From an uncultured beta proteobacterium (GTDB lineage Bacteria; Pseudomonadota; Gammaproteobacteria; Burkholderiales; Burkholderiaceae_C), in assembly GCA_903823025.1 (NCBI GenBank), contig CAIJRK010000087.1, forward strand, positions 1 to 64,000: a DNA stretch of 64,000 nucleotides, in the 5' to 3' direction. Within the stretch, counting starts at the first letter, position 1. Every line of letters begins with the position of its first letter. Shown here piece after piece: positions 1 through 8,686 of the stretch. The notes under the pieces were generated by a model, which did no database searches, had not been told where the DNA came from, and saw nothing but the letters and a program-made list of their open reading frames with translations. The position numbers and the translations under genes were made by a program.

Positions 1-198
1 CTGAGAACCTGTTCATGATCTTTAACAGGCTATTGAAATACTGGTTTCGTATTCAAAAACCGCCTTCTTGAGTGACGACATACCCCTCAAGAACTTGAAA
101 ACAATAGCCTGTAGGCAATTTTATGAGGTCGAAAATTTTCAAAAGATGAGTCTCTGAAGTATTTCAGCAGCCTGTAAAGATCGTGAACAGGTTCTGAG
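1..198. mobile_element. MITE-like element with imperfect terminal inverted repeats
   Basis: The first ~43 bases and the reverse complement of bases 157-198 match at about 37 positions, with one single-base gap. Both arms carry the core AGAACCTGTTCA followed by GATCTTT and ACAGGCT. The ~110 bp between the arms is AT-rich and holds no ORF of note. A short non-coding segment bounded by long inverted repeats is what a non-autonomous transposon derivative looks like. I do not recognise the IS family. The left end coincides with the window start, so the element may extend further and no target-site duplication can be checked. Confidence 0.6.
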
Positions 199-372
199 GC
201 GCAAGTCTGCGCCGACTTGCCTCGAATTCCTCTTTTTTCTCAAGCCAGCTTCGCAACGCCTACGCGGCCTTGGTGAAGCTTTGCTTTTTCTCAATACTTG
301 ACTTTCAGCGATTAAATTTAATGAATGGCTGCGTCATGCTTTTGTTAAATAAAAGCAATGACTGGTATTTTT

Positions 373-401
373 TTGGTTCAAATTAGGCAGTAATCTATAA
401 T
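373..401 (+). promoter_or_regulatory. Candidate sigma70 promoter for mshQ
   Basis: A perfect TATAAT (396-401) lies 17 bp downstream of TTGGTT (373-378), which keeps only the TTG of the consensus -35. The surrounding DNA is AT-rich and the element points at mshQ. It is the best promoter-like match in the gap, but the weak -35 keeps this tentative. Confidence 0.35.
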
Positions 402-501
402 TATCGTCAATAAAAAATAAAAATCAGTATTTAGCGCTTGGGTAAAAATAAGCGTGACAGGCCTGAAAAAAGTGAACTGTGGCGGTGAGGCACCTCTCGT
501 T

Positions 502-537
502 TGCGAACGGCTAACCAGCCGTTTCGCAATAGTTTTT
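502..537 (+). terminator. Hairpin with T-run in the mshQ leader
   Basis: An 11-bp stem (502-512 pairing with 517-528, one bulged T) is closed by the loop AACC and followed within a few bases by TTTTT. It has the form of an intrinsic terminator. It lies between the candidate promoter and the mshQ start, so it could terminate upstream transcription or act as an attenuator in the mshQ leader. Confidence 0.45.
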
Positions 538-577
538 GGAATTTATCTGGCTGAAAAAGCCATTTAAGGACTGCCTC

Positions 578-3500
578 ATGATGACGCCCTGTTGTGTCTT
601 TTTAATCCGTTGTCAGCTGCGTATTTTGTGTGGTTGGCACGTCCTGCGCACCCAAGGCCGCTGGCTGCTTCAGCTGGTCGCCTTATTGCTGCTGTGGCTG
701 CCGGGGTTGCCCGCACAGGCGGCGGCAAACTACACGTTTTCTCCTACTGCAGCTCTTTTAGGAGGGCTGCCAGCGGGTTGCAGCCTTAATTTTCTGAGTA
801 GCAGTTCTTACAGCTGCGGCGTCTTGAGCCTGACAGCAGGCGACACGATCACGATTAGCAGTTTTTTCAAACCCGTCACCATCACATTCTCCGGGGCATT
901 TACCACAGGGGCGAGTAACTTGATCAACGTAGATGGGGCGACCTCTGACCTGACGCTCATCACAAACGGTGTGCTTACCTTGGGTGCCAGCACCCGTTTG
1001 AACGCGAACGTGGTCGGTACGGCAGCCGTCAATCTGGGTAGCGCGAGCACGCTGACGGGCAACCTCACCACGACCAGCACCACCGGCATCGTGACCCTCG
1101 CGGCAGACAGTCAGGTGGGTGGTTTTATCAACACGCAAGAAGGCGCCATCACCCTAGGCGTGCGAAGCACGGTGGGCGGCGCGGTGTCTGCCAAGGCGGG
1201 CGTTGTCACGCTTGATGAAAATGTCAAGGTGGGCGGCACTATCAGCACGGGCGCGGGCGCTGTCACTGTCGGAGGCAATAGCCTGGTCAGCGGGGGCATT
1301 AGCACAGGCGCGGGCGTGGTGACCTTGTTGACAAATACCAAAATTGGGGGCGGCATCACCACCGTGGATGGCGGCATCACTGTCGGGGATGGCAGCAGCA
1401 TTAGCGGCGCTATCACATCCACCGGGGCGGGCATCGTCACGCTGGGCGCCAATATCAGTGTGGCCGCTGGCATCAGCACCCAGGCGGGCGCCATCAACAT
1501 AGGCGCCGACAGCGTGATTGGTGGCTCGGTCAGCACGCAGGCCGGTGTGGTCACGCTGACGACCCGCATCACCGTCAAGGGCGACATCACGACCGTGGCA
1601 GGAGGCATTACGGTGGGCGACTTGAGCGCCATTTGCGGCAACATCAGCAGCACCGGCGCGGGCGTGCTGATTCTGACGCAGGGCATCAAAGTTGGCGGCT
1701 CGGTCACGACGGCGGTCGGTGCTATCACGATTGGTGTCGGGAGCACGGTGGGGGCCGACGTCATCAGCGGCGGTGTCGTCACGCTGACCAGCATTCTGGT
1801 GGGCGGCAATGTCCGCACCGGCGACGGCGCCATCACCCTGACGGCCTCGCGCGTTCGCGGCACCGTGATCTCGACGGGCGGCGGGGTTGTGACCGCCACC
1901 GCAAGCGTGATTGGCGACACCGCTCTGGTCGTCCCGCCCGCTTGCACCGCCACGCCCGCGACGGGTTCAGAGGTCAGCCAGTTTGAATGTCTGGAAACAG
2001 GTTTATTACCGACTTGGGTGGCTGAAACCGGCAGCACAACCACACAACACCGGCTCTACACCAAGCTGGCCGGGGCGCCTTTTTCTTTGGATGTTGTCGC
2101 GCTGAAAACCGATGGCACGATTCAAAGCAACTATGTCGCCAGCGGCGGCACCGCTAAAAATGTGATGGTGGAACTGGTGCTGGGCAGCGGCAGCACGGCC
2201 TGTGCGGATCGGGCGGCTCTCTCGCCCGCTGTGTCACAGACACTGGCCTTTAGCGACGCCGATGCCGGGCGCAAAACTACAGCGGCGATGACGCTGACCA
2301 AGGCGCACCTGAATTTGATGTGCCGGGTGACGGACAACACGTCCGCCAGCCCGCTCGTCAGCTGTTCGTCCGACCGGTTTTCGGTGCGCCCTTCGGCGGC
2401 GACCTTGTTGACCACGGCTACCGCCACGGCGCCTTTTGTGGCGTCGGTGCCCGTCATCAAAGCAGGGGCCAGCTTTGCCCTGAGCGCCACCACCAACGCC
2501 GCCGACAGCTACACCAATGCCTTGACGTTGGACACCGACAAACTCAGCGCCCAGTTAACGAGTCAAGACGCGACCCAGCAAAGTGGCGGGGTAGTCGGCA
2601 CACTGACCCCGTCGTCCTTGACGGCCAATGCGAGCGCTGTCAATGCCACGTACAGCGAGGTCGGTTATCTCTACCTGGCGCCTGGCGCTTACCGGGATGA
2701 CAGTTTTACCGCTATTGACAGCGGTGCGGGTGACTGCATCACCGCCTCGGCGGATGCGGTTAACTATCTGTCCGACACGCTGCTGAACGGCCAATACGGT
2801 TGCAGTATCGGCAACAAAACCAGCGTGTCCTTGGGGCGCTTTATTCCCGATCACTTTGGGGTAACGCCGGGCACGGTGGTTAACCGGGTTTTGGAGGTGT
2901 GTACGGTGGCCTCTGCTTACAGCTATATGGGGGAAACCATGCAGGTCAAGAACTTCTTGCTAACCGCCCGCAACGGCTTGGCAAGCCCCGCCGTCACGCA
3001 AAACTATACCGGTGTTTTTGCTCGCCTGGCGGGTCATGTGATGAGTAACTTTGGGCTAGGTGGTGTTGATCTGGTCGATGCAACAGCGCCCCTGACAGCC
3101 ACTGCTTTTGCCGTCGGAAACGGCGCGGGCGAATTGGGCCTGGTGTCCTCCAACGGCGATTGGGTCGCAGGTGTGGGCACCTTCAGTATCAACTTTAAAT
3201 TGAACCGTAGCGCCAGCCCGCAAGGCCCGTATGAATCGTTTCGGGTGGGTATCATGCCCACGGATACCGACTTGGTGACGCTGCGGGCAGCGGACAATAA
3301 TTTAGATATATCAGCCCCTGCGGATGGCGTCTTTGACAAGGTGCTGATCGGCAGTTCAAGCCTGCGTTTTGGTCGTTTGCAGTTAAAAAACGCTTATGGC
3401 TCAGAAAAGTTAGCGTTGTCTGTACCGCTGCAAGCCCAATATTGGACGGGCAGCTATTTCACCAACCAGACCGATGACAGTTGCACGGCTTTAAGCGTGC

Positions 3501-3859
3501 CTGCCGCCCAAACGCTAACCGGCACGGCCAAGCCAAACGGCGTGGCAGGCTTGTATTTTTATCCCCTCGTCAGCGGTCAAAATGAATTGCTAAGCAGTGC
3601 TGGTGCGCCTGCCCTGCAAACCCGAACCGGGGCGGCCACGTTGGTGCTCAGTGGGGGACAAGCCCGGTTGCAGTTTGCTGCACCCGGTCAACGCGGTTGG
3701 CTGGACATTGTTTTAAGCGTGCCGGACTATTTGCGCTACGACTGGGGCAACTGTCGTGGTCAAACCGGAACGTCAGGGTTGCTCGATGACTTGCCCTGCG
3801 CTCGCGCTACCTTTGGCCTCTACAAATCGACACTAATTTACCGTCGAGAGAATTATTGA
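578..3859 (+). CDS. mshQ: MSHA biogenesis protein MshQ-like (DUF6701), with N-terminal repeats
   Basis: A large predicted secreted or envelope protein of 1093 residues. I chose ATG 578 because AAGGA lies 7 bases upstream and translation then opens with a signal-peptide-like segment (a basic stretch, then a Leu-rich core ending in PAQAAA). Residues ~168-449 are a run of ~20-residue Gly/Thr/Val repeats of the type xVTLxxxxxVGGxISTxxG, which suggests a beta-solenoid stalk. The C-terminal ~620 residues resemble the DUF6701 region of MshQ, with landmarks such as GRFIPDHFG and the YMGETMQVKNF stretch. MshQ is the last gene of many MSHA loci and is thought to be a surface or pilus-tip component. Here it lies directly upstream of mshI, which supports the call. 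The exact role is not established. Confidence 0.75.
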   Translation: MMTPCCVFLIRCQLRILCGWHVLRTQGRWLLQLVALLLLWLPGLPAQAAANYTFSPTAALLGGLPAGCSLNFLSSSSYSCGVLSLTAGDTITISSFFKPVTITFSGAFTTGASNLINVDGATSDLTLITNGVLTLGASTRLNANVVGTAAVNLGSASTLTGNLTTTSTTGIVTLAADSQVGGFINTQEGAITLGVRSTVGGAVSAKAGVVTLDENVKVGGTISTGAGAVTVGGNSLVSGGISTGAGVVTLLTNTKIGGGITTVDGGITVGDGSSISGAITSTGAGIVTLGANISVAAGISTQAGAINIGADSVIGGSVSTQAGVVTLTTRITVKGDITTVAGGITVGDLSAICGNISSTGAGVLILTQGIKVGGSVTTAVGAITIGVGSTVGADVISGGVVTLTSILVGGNVRTGDGAITLTASRVRGTVISTGGGVVTATASVIGDTALVVPPACTATPATGSEVSQFECLETGLLPTWVAETGSTTTQHRLYTKLAGAPFSLDVVALKTDGTIQSNYVASGGTAKNVMVELVLGSGSTACADRAALSPAVSQTLAFSDADAGRKTTAAMTLTKAHLNLMCRVTDNTSASPLVSCSSDRFSVRPSAATLLTTATATAPFVASVPVIKAGASFALSATTNAADSYTNALTLDTDKLSAQLTSQDATQQSGGVVGTLTPSSLTANASAVNATYSEVGYLYLAPGAYRDDSFTAIDSGAGDCITASADAVNYLSDTLLNGQYGCSIGNKTSVSLGRFIPDHFGVTPGTVVNRVLEVCTVASAYSYMGETMQVKNFLLTARNGLASPAVTQNYTGVFARLAGHVMSNFGLGGVDLVDATAPLTATAFAVGNGAGELGLVSSNGDWVAGVGTFSINFKLNRSASPQGPYESFRVGIMPTDTDLVTLRAADNNLDISAPADGVFDKVLIGSSSLRFGRLQLKNAYGSEKLALSVPLQAQYWTGSYFTNQTDDSCTALSVPAAQTLTGTAKPNGVAGLYFYPLVSGQNELLSSAGAPALQTRTGAATLVLSGGQARLQFAAPGQRGWLDIVLSVPDYLRYDWGNCRGQTGTSGLLDDLPCARATFGLYKSTLIYRRENY
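1081..1925 (+). repeat. In-frame ~60-bp degenerate repeats encoding a Gly/Thr/Val solenoid
   Basis: About 14 imperfect units of ~20 codons recur here, each with the pattern V-T-L, several variable residues, V-G-G, x-I-S-T, x-x-G. The DNA copies have diverged, so this is an old protein repeat rather than a recent tandem expansion, although short identical stretches could still recombine. The regular spacing of hydrophobic and glycine positions fits a beta-helix, as in ice-binding-like or bactofilin-like stalks. Confidence 0.75.
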
Positions 3860-4012
3860 GAGGGCCGCAGACAGGCGATTTAAGAGAGAATGCTGTCTCG
3901 ATTGACATCTTGCCGTCGTCAAACTCAATAAAAAAGTTTTCAACCTTGCTATCGCCATGACAAAAATCCTGACTCTTCTTAACGTTTTGCTTAAAAGCAG
4001 TTGGGTTTAACA

Positions 4013-5101
4013 ATGCGTTGGCCCTGGAAGCGTCAAGGTTCAAAAGATCGGCTGGTGGTTTCCTGGTCTGGTCAAACGCTGGCTTATGTGCTGGCGCGTG
4101 CCGGTTCTAATGGCACGCACAAGGTGTTGAAGTTTGGCGTAGAGCGCCAAGGCGATGACAGCACCGACGATTTTGTACACCGACTGCAAGGCTTGGGCCT
4201 GAAAAGCCTTGAGGCTTTTGTCATGCTGCGCCCTGAACAATGTCAATTACTGCAAATTGATGCCCCCGCCGTGCCGCCCGAAGAGCTGCGCGCCGCCGCC
4301 CGCTATCAGATCAAAGAGATGCTTGACTCGCACCTGGACGATGTCACGCTGGACGTGATGCGGGTCGGTGATGGGAAACAAAAGGGCACGGGTGCGCTGT
4401 TTGTCGTGGTTGCCACCAACGCGGTCGTGCGTGAGGTGCTGGACCTGGCAGACGCGATGGGCTGGAAAGTGCCGGTTATCGACATTTATGAAAACGCGCA
4501 ACGCAATCTCCAAAATGCCCTGACCAAGCGTGAAGGTCACGCCAAGCGCGCTAATGCCGCCTTGGTGCTGGTGGAGGGACAGCAGGCGGTGTTGACCATC
4601 AGCGCCAATGGCGAGTTGTTTTATTCACGGCGGTTTGAGTTGCCTGATGGATTTTTGGCCGCCGCCTGGACGCAGGGCAGCGAAAGCGCGGTCGTATCGG
4701 CCAATGCCTTCACACCGGTGGACGAATACGTACCTGATTACAGTGTGGGCGGCGTTTCATACGGCAACGACTACACCAACATGCCTGCCTCCGCCGCCGT
4801 TTCAGCCACGGGTTACGGCGGCGATGAAGACAAAGCGCAGCGGTTTTTATTGGAGGTGCAGCGCACACTCGATGTGTGGAGTCGCTCCTGGTCCAGTATG
4901 CCGTTGTTTGAAATGCGCGTTTACGCGGGCGAGCGCAGTGTGGCGCTGTCCAAGTGGCTAAGTCGGCAATTGGGGCAACCGGTGCAAGCCTTGAATGTTG
5001 ACCATTTGTTTACCGGTTTTGAAGGGGGCGCTTTGGGCGATGTGGGGCTGTGTCTGCCTTTATTGGGGATTGTGTTGAGAACCGAGAGCCGCCAGCTCTG
5101 A
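4013..5101 (+). CDS. mshI: MSHA biogenesis protein MshI (PilM-like)
   Basis: A 362-residue cytoplasmic protein resembling MshI/PilM, the inner-membrane assembly protein that links the cytoplasmic pilus machinery to the PilN/PilO-like proteins. The N-terminus (MRWPWKRQGSKDRLVVSWSG) resembles other MshI proteins. I chose ATG 4013; the frame is open from TTG 4001, but nothing recommends that codon. No transmembrane segment is visible. Nine bases separate it from the PilN-like gene downstream, so they are probably co-transcribed. About 150 bp separate it from mshQ, so the operon may have its own promoter. Confidence 0.8.
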   Translation: MRWPWKRQGSKDRLVVSWSGQTLAYVLARAGSNGTHKVLKFGVERQGDDSTDDFVHRLQGLGLKSLEAFVMLRPEQCQLLQIDAPAVPPEELRAAARYQIKEMLDSHLDDVTLDVMRVGDGKQKGTGALFVVVATNAVVREVLDLADAMGWKVPVIDIYENAQRNLQNALTKREGHAKRANAALVLVEGQQAVLTISANGELFYSRRFELPDGFLAAAWTQGSESAVVSANAFTPVDEYVPDYSVGGVSYGNDYTNMPASAAVSATGYGGDEDKAQRFLLEVQRTLDVWSRSWSSMPLFEMRVYAGERSVALSKWLSRQLGQPVQALNVDHLFTGFEGGALGDVGLCLPLLGIVLRTESRQL

Positions 5102-5110
5102 GGCCTGTCT

Positions 5111-5803
5111 ATGTCCCAACAAATTAATCTCTGCACGCCGATTTTGCTCACGCAAAAGCGGTACTTCTCGGCACAAACCATGGCGCAGGCCTTGGCTCTT
5201 TTTTTACTCATCGGAGGCGGGTTGTGCGCTTATTGGGTCTGGACTTTGACGGTGGCCACGGAAGGCTTCAAGCAAACGCTGACCCGACAAGCCAGCGAGC
5301 TTGAAACGCTGGATTCAGCCATCAAGCAAAGCAAAGCCAGCGCGGTCTCGATGGAGGTCGCCTTAACGCAAGACTTGCAAGGTCGGCGCGCCGAGTTGCA
5401 ATTGCGTGAGCAACAACTCGCCGCACTGGAATTGGGTTTATTTTTGCCGGGATGGGGACATTCCAACCGGCTGCAACTGGTGGCCCAAAGTATTCCGTCC
5501 CAAGTGTGGGTGACCGATGTCAAGGCCGATGACGTGCAACTGGTGGTCAGCGGCTTTACCTTTGAACCGGCGGCCTTGAATGACTGGGTGAGTCGATTGA
5601 GCCTGAGTCCGCTGTTGAAAGGCCAAAAGTTGGCCACAATCCGGGTTGAAAACGTCAGCACCACGGCAACCTTCCCCAGAAATATGCCGTCCGCCAATTC
5701 AGCCATACCTGCTGCCGATCCAACGCCCGCCCGCCCGGTCTGGGCTTTTCAGATGGTCAGCGCGATCAGCAAGTCTTCGGCCCTGCCTGGGAGTACCCCA
5801 TGA
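5111..5803 (+). CDS. PilN-like fimbrial assembly protein (MshI2)
   Basis: A bitopic membrane protein of 230 residues with the PilN layout: a short cytoplasmic N-terminus beginning MSQQINLCTPIL, one membrane segment around residues 20-42, a helical coiled-coil-prone region (~45-105) rich in Gln, Glu and Leu, then a compact ferredoxin-like periplasmic domain. In type IV pilus systems PilN binds PilM through its N-terminus. Its position between mshI and mshJ matches that role. The stop overlaps the next start by four bases (ATGA), which implies translational coupling. Confidence 0.75.
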   Translation: MSQQINLCTPILLTQKRYFSAQTMAQALALFLLIGGGLCAYWVWTLTVATEGFKQTLTRQASELETLDSAIKQSKASAVSMEVALTQDLQGRRAELQLREQQLAALELGLFLPGWGHSNRLQLVAQSIPSQVWVTDVKADDVQLVVSGFTFEPAALNDWVSRLSLSPLLKGQKLATIRVENVSTTATFPRNMPSANSAIPAADPTPARPVWAFQMVSAISKSSALPGSTP

Positions 5804-6447
5804 AAAACTGGTTGAAAAATGCCTGGGAGGTGCAGGCGGTGCGGGTGGATGCCTTGAGCTTGCGTGAGCGCGTTTTTTTGTTTTTATCCGTGATTGCCTG
5901 TTGCGCCGCCTTGGTCGATGTGGTGTGGTTGTCGCCGACGCAAGCGGCGTATCAGCAGCTAAAAGAGCGCGTTGGAAAACAAAGTACAGCCTTGCAGCTG
6001 GCTCGTCTTGAGTTTAAAAGTCTGACCCAAGTGGCGGGCGCCACCCAAAGCCTGAGTGATGAGCTGGCCACTGTCAAAGCGCATCTTGAGACAACTAACC
6101 AAAGCATCGCAGACCTCTTGCCGACGCAGACGCAGGGCACGCCGCTGGCGCAAGTGCTGGTTCATTTTTTACGTCGCCATGAAGGGTTGACTTTGATTCG
6201 CACCGCTGTGGTGGCCCCCGAGGCGCCAGCGCCTGTTGCGCCGACCAGCACGGGTGCGCCCTCTGTGGCGCTGCGCCGCCAAGGCGTCGAGTTGGTCGTG
6301 TCCGGGCCTTACGCTGAATTAACGCGGTACGTTCAGACACTGGAGCAAGCGTTGCCGCATGTGCGTTGGGGCGCCATGACCGTTAAAAGTGAAAAGCAGC
6401 CGCCCGAGTTGACGTTGCAGTTATTTTTGGTTGAGGTGAATCCATGA
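5800..6447 (+). CDS. mshJ: MSHA biogenesis protein MshJ (PilO/GspM-like)
   Basis: A 215-residue inner-membrane protein with one membrane segment near residues 24-42 (a hydrophobic run after LRERV), a coiled-coil-prone stretch (~45-105) and a periplasmic domain that includes a Pro/Ala-rich linker (EAPAPVAPTST). This matches MshJ and the PilO/GspM proteins that dimerise with PilN-like partners to form the alignment subcomplex. The start overlaps the previous stop (ATGA) and its own stop overlaps the mshK start in the same way. Confidence 0.75.
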   Translation: MKNWLKNAWEVQAVRVDALSLRERVFLFLSVIACCAALVDVVWLSPTQAAYQQLKERVGKQSTALQLARLEFKSLTQVAGATQSLSDELATVKAHLETTNQSIADLLPTQTQGTPLAQVLVHFLRRHEGLTLIRTAVVAPEAPAPVAPTSTGAPSVALRRQGVELVVSGPYAELTRYVQTLEQALPHVRWGAMTVKSEKQPPELTLQLFLVEVNP

Positions 6448-6866
6448 AGGTGTTGAGTTGGCTGGTAGGGCTGGCCCTGTTCTTTTCAGGCTGGCAAGTG
6501 GCCGCTCAAATTCTGCGCGACCCGACGTTGCCGCCTTCTGAGCGGGGAGCCAATCCTGGCGTTTTGGGTGACGCCGGTTTGGATCAGGCAGCGGGGGCCA
6601 TGACCCTCATCAAGCGCAATGGCCGTTCTTATCTGGTGGTGGGAACGCGACTTTATACAACCGGTCAAAAGATAGGCCAGGCCCGCATTGAACGCATCAG
6701 CGAGACCGAGGTGTGGTTGCGTGAAGGCGGCGTGCTGCGTAAATTGCCTCAGTTTTCGGGCATTGAACGTCGAACGGTCGTGCCACGGGTTGCAAAACCG
6801 GCCTGTTCATCTACGGCACCTCAAAAGTCGTCCACCTTCACGCCTTGTGTCGATACTCAACCATGA
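6444..6866 (+). CDS. mshK: MSHA biogenesis protein MshK
   Basis: A short exported protein of 140 residues: a signal peptide (MKVLSWLVGLALFFSGWQVAAQ), then the LRDPTLPP motif common in MshK and PilP/GspC-like linkers, then a small domain (VVGTRLYTTGQKIG, ISETEVWLREGG). It probably connects the inner-membrane subcomplex to the secretin MshL, as PilP does in other pili. It overlaps its neighbours on both sides by ATGA, so the whole block is translated as a coupled unit. Confidence 0.75.
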   Translation: MKVLSWLVGLALFFSGWQVAAQILRDPTLPPSERGANPGVLGDAGLDQAAGAMTLIKRNGRSYLVVGTRLYTTGQKIGQARIERISETEVWLREGGVLRKLPQFSGIERRTVVPRVAKPACSSTAPQKSSTFTPCVDTQP

Positions 6867-8686
6867 CGTTTCTCTTTATGACCCGAATAGCTCACCCCAT
6901 GATTGATTTTTTTCAGCCGACCAAAACCCTGCAAACCGGTCGTGTTGCCCGGTCGCGCCCTTTTTTGATGACCGGTCTGTGTATCGCCATGGGCGTGAGT
7001 TTGCTCGCAGGCTGCGCTGCTGACCGGCCCCTGCGCACGCCCAACGTGAGCGATACCTTGCGCACCGACTTGCCCCCGGCACCTATTCCCACGCCATTGG
7101 TGGTGCCAGCGCGTATCAGTGACGCGCTGGCTGAACCCGCTTTGCCGATTGTGGCGTTAGCGCCTGAACCCCGGCTGGATTTGCTGGTTAACAACGCCCT
7201 GGCACGCGAGGTTTTTTTAGCCATCGTGGCTGACACGCGCTACAGCATGTTGATGCACCCCGATGTTGCTGGCACCTTGTCGGTGACGCTGCGCGGTGTG
7301 ACCGTGCGCGAGGCGCTGGAGGCAATTCGTGACATGTACGGCTATGACTTCAAGATGGAAGGGCGCCGTATTTCAATTTATGGCCCCAGCTTGCAGACCC
7401 GGATTTTTACGGTGAATTACCCGTTGTCCCAGCGTGATGGGACTAGCGAGTTGCGTGTGTCATCCGGGGCCATGCCACAGTCAGGTTCCTCGGGGGGCAC
7501 CTCGACGGGCGGGACTCAAAAGACAGAGGGCAGTCGCGTGACGACAACCTCTAAAACTGATTTCTGGGCTGAACTGGCGAGCGCTGTGCAGGGCTTGGTG
7601 GGCAGCGGCGAAGGGCGCAACGTCATCTCCAGCCCGCAGGCGGGCATCATGGCGGTGCGGGCCATGCCCGATGAGTTGCGTCAGGTCGATAAATTTTTGA
7701 AAGCAGCACAAATTTCCGTCGAACGCCAAGTGATGCTGGAAGCCAAAATTGTTGAGGTGGAGTTGCGCGACGGTTATCAAAGCGGTATTGACTGGTCAGC
7801 GTTGAGAAATGGCAATGGTGCAACCCGCGCCATGGGGTTGATGAGTGGCAACACCAGCAGTAACACCTTGATCAGCGGCGTGCAATCAAACCTACCGGGG
7901 TTTGCTGCCGGCACCACCTTGGCGGGGGGTGTTGCCCTGCCAACGGCGGGCGCGGGGTTGTTTGGCCTGGCCTTTGCCACGGATGGCTTTCAAGCGGTGC
8001 TGGGTTTTCTGGAAACACAAGGGGACGTCCAGATTCTGTCAAGCCCGCGCATTGCGACTTTGAATAACCAGAAGGCGGTTCTGAAAGTCGGCACCGAAGA
8101 TTTCTTTGTGACCAATATCACGGCAGGTGTTGCGGGCACGACCACCACGGCAGCCACATTGCCGACACCGACGTGGTCGCCTATCTTTTCAGGCATTTCG
8201 CTGGACGTCACGCCCCAGATTGATGACAGCACCAACATCGTGCTGCATGTGCATCCGTCGGTGACGACCGTCACAGAGGTCAACAAGCAGGTCTCCGTGG
8301 GCAGTTCGGCGTCCTCGTTGCCAATGGCGTCCATCAGCATGAATGAAACCGACACGCTGGTGCGCATTCAGGACGGCAACATTGTGGCGATTGGCGGCTT
8401 GATGCGCATTGAGTCCAACCAGGCCTCGTCCGGGTTACCTGGCACCAACCGGATTCCGATTTTTTCAACGCTTTTTGGCAACCGCAAAAACACCGGCGGT
8501 AAAAAAGAAGTGGTGGTGCTAATCAAGCCGACCATCATCCGCAACGCGCAAGACTGGGAGGCGCAAACCCAGCGCACCCGCACCGCGCTGGATGACATGG
8601 ACAACGTGCGCGCTCGCGTGATTCAGATTGATGGCACGGTGAGTGACAGCCGGACTCCCACTCTTATGCCCCGTCCTTTGAAGTGA
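6863..8686 (+). CDS. mshL: MSHA secretin MshL (outer-membrane pore lipoprotein)
   Basis: Type II/III secretin family, 607 residues from ATG 6863. This start overlaps the mshK stop by ATGA, like every other junction here; in-frame ATGs at 6899 and 6968 are alternatives, and the last would give a cleaner lipoprotein signal. The lipobox LLAG-C puts the acylated Cys at residue 51. A secretin-type N domain follows (SVTLRGVTVREALEAIRDMYG), then a Ser/Gly/Thr-rich linker (~residues 205-225), then the conserved secretin domain (VQILSSPRIATLNNQKAVLKVG and IPIFSTLFGNR). It would form the outer-membrane ring through which the pilus passes. Confidence 0.88.
   Translation: MTFLFMTRIAHPMIDFFQPTKTLQTGRVARSRPFLMTGLCIAMGVSLLAGCAADRPLRTPNVSDTLRTDLPPAPIPTPLVVPARISDALAEPALPIVALAPEPRLDLLVNNALAREVFLAIVADTRYSMLMHPDVAGTLSVTLRGVTVREALEAIRDMYGYDFKMEGRRISIYGPSLQTRIFTVNYPLSQRDGTSELRVSSGAMPQSGSSGGTSTGGTQKTEGSRVTTTSKTDFWAELASAVQGLVGSGEGRNVISSPQAGIMAVRAMPDELRQVDKFLKAAQISVERQVMLEAKIVEVELRDGYQSGIDWSALRNGNGATRAMGLMSGNTSSNTLISGVQSNLPGFAAGTTLAGGVALPTAGAGLFGLAFATDGFQAVLGFLETQGDVQILSSPRIATLNNQKAVLKVGTEDFFVTNITAGVAGTTTTAATLPTPTWSPIFSGISLDVTPQIDDSTNIVLHVHPSVTTVTEVNKQVSVGSSASSLPMASISMNETDTLVRIQDGNIVAIGGLMRIESNQASSGLPGTNRIPIFSTLFGNRKNTGGKKEVVVLIKPTIIRNAQDWEAQTQRTRTALDDMDNVRARVIQIDGTVSDSRTPTLMPRPLK

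Larger units (their letters stand above)
199..577. other. AT-rich intergenic region before mshQ
   Basis: No ORF I would defend lies here. The stretch from about 300 to 480 is much richer in A and T than the flanking genes. It contains one plausible promoter (373-401) and one strong hairpin (502-537), listed separately. Bases 199-300 show pyrimidine-rich segments but no recognisable gene remnant. Confidence 0.5.

Noticed and set aside
1111-2043. 310-codon open frame opposite mshQ
   Set aside because: It mirrors the Gly/Thr/Val repeat codons, is Pro/Thr/Val-rich with no domain, and has no ribosome site; it is a shadow of mshQ.
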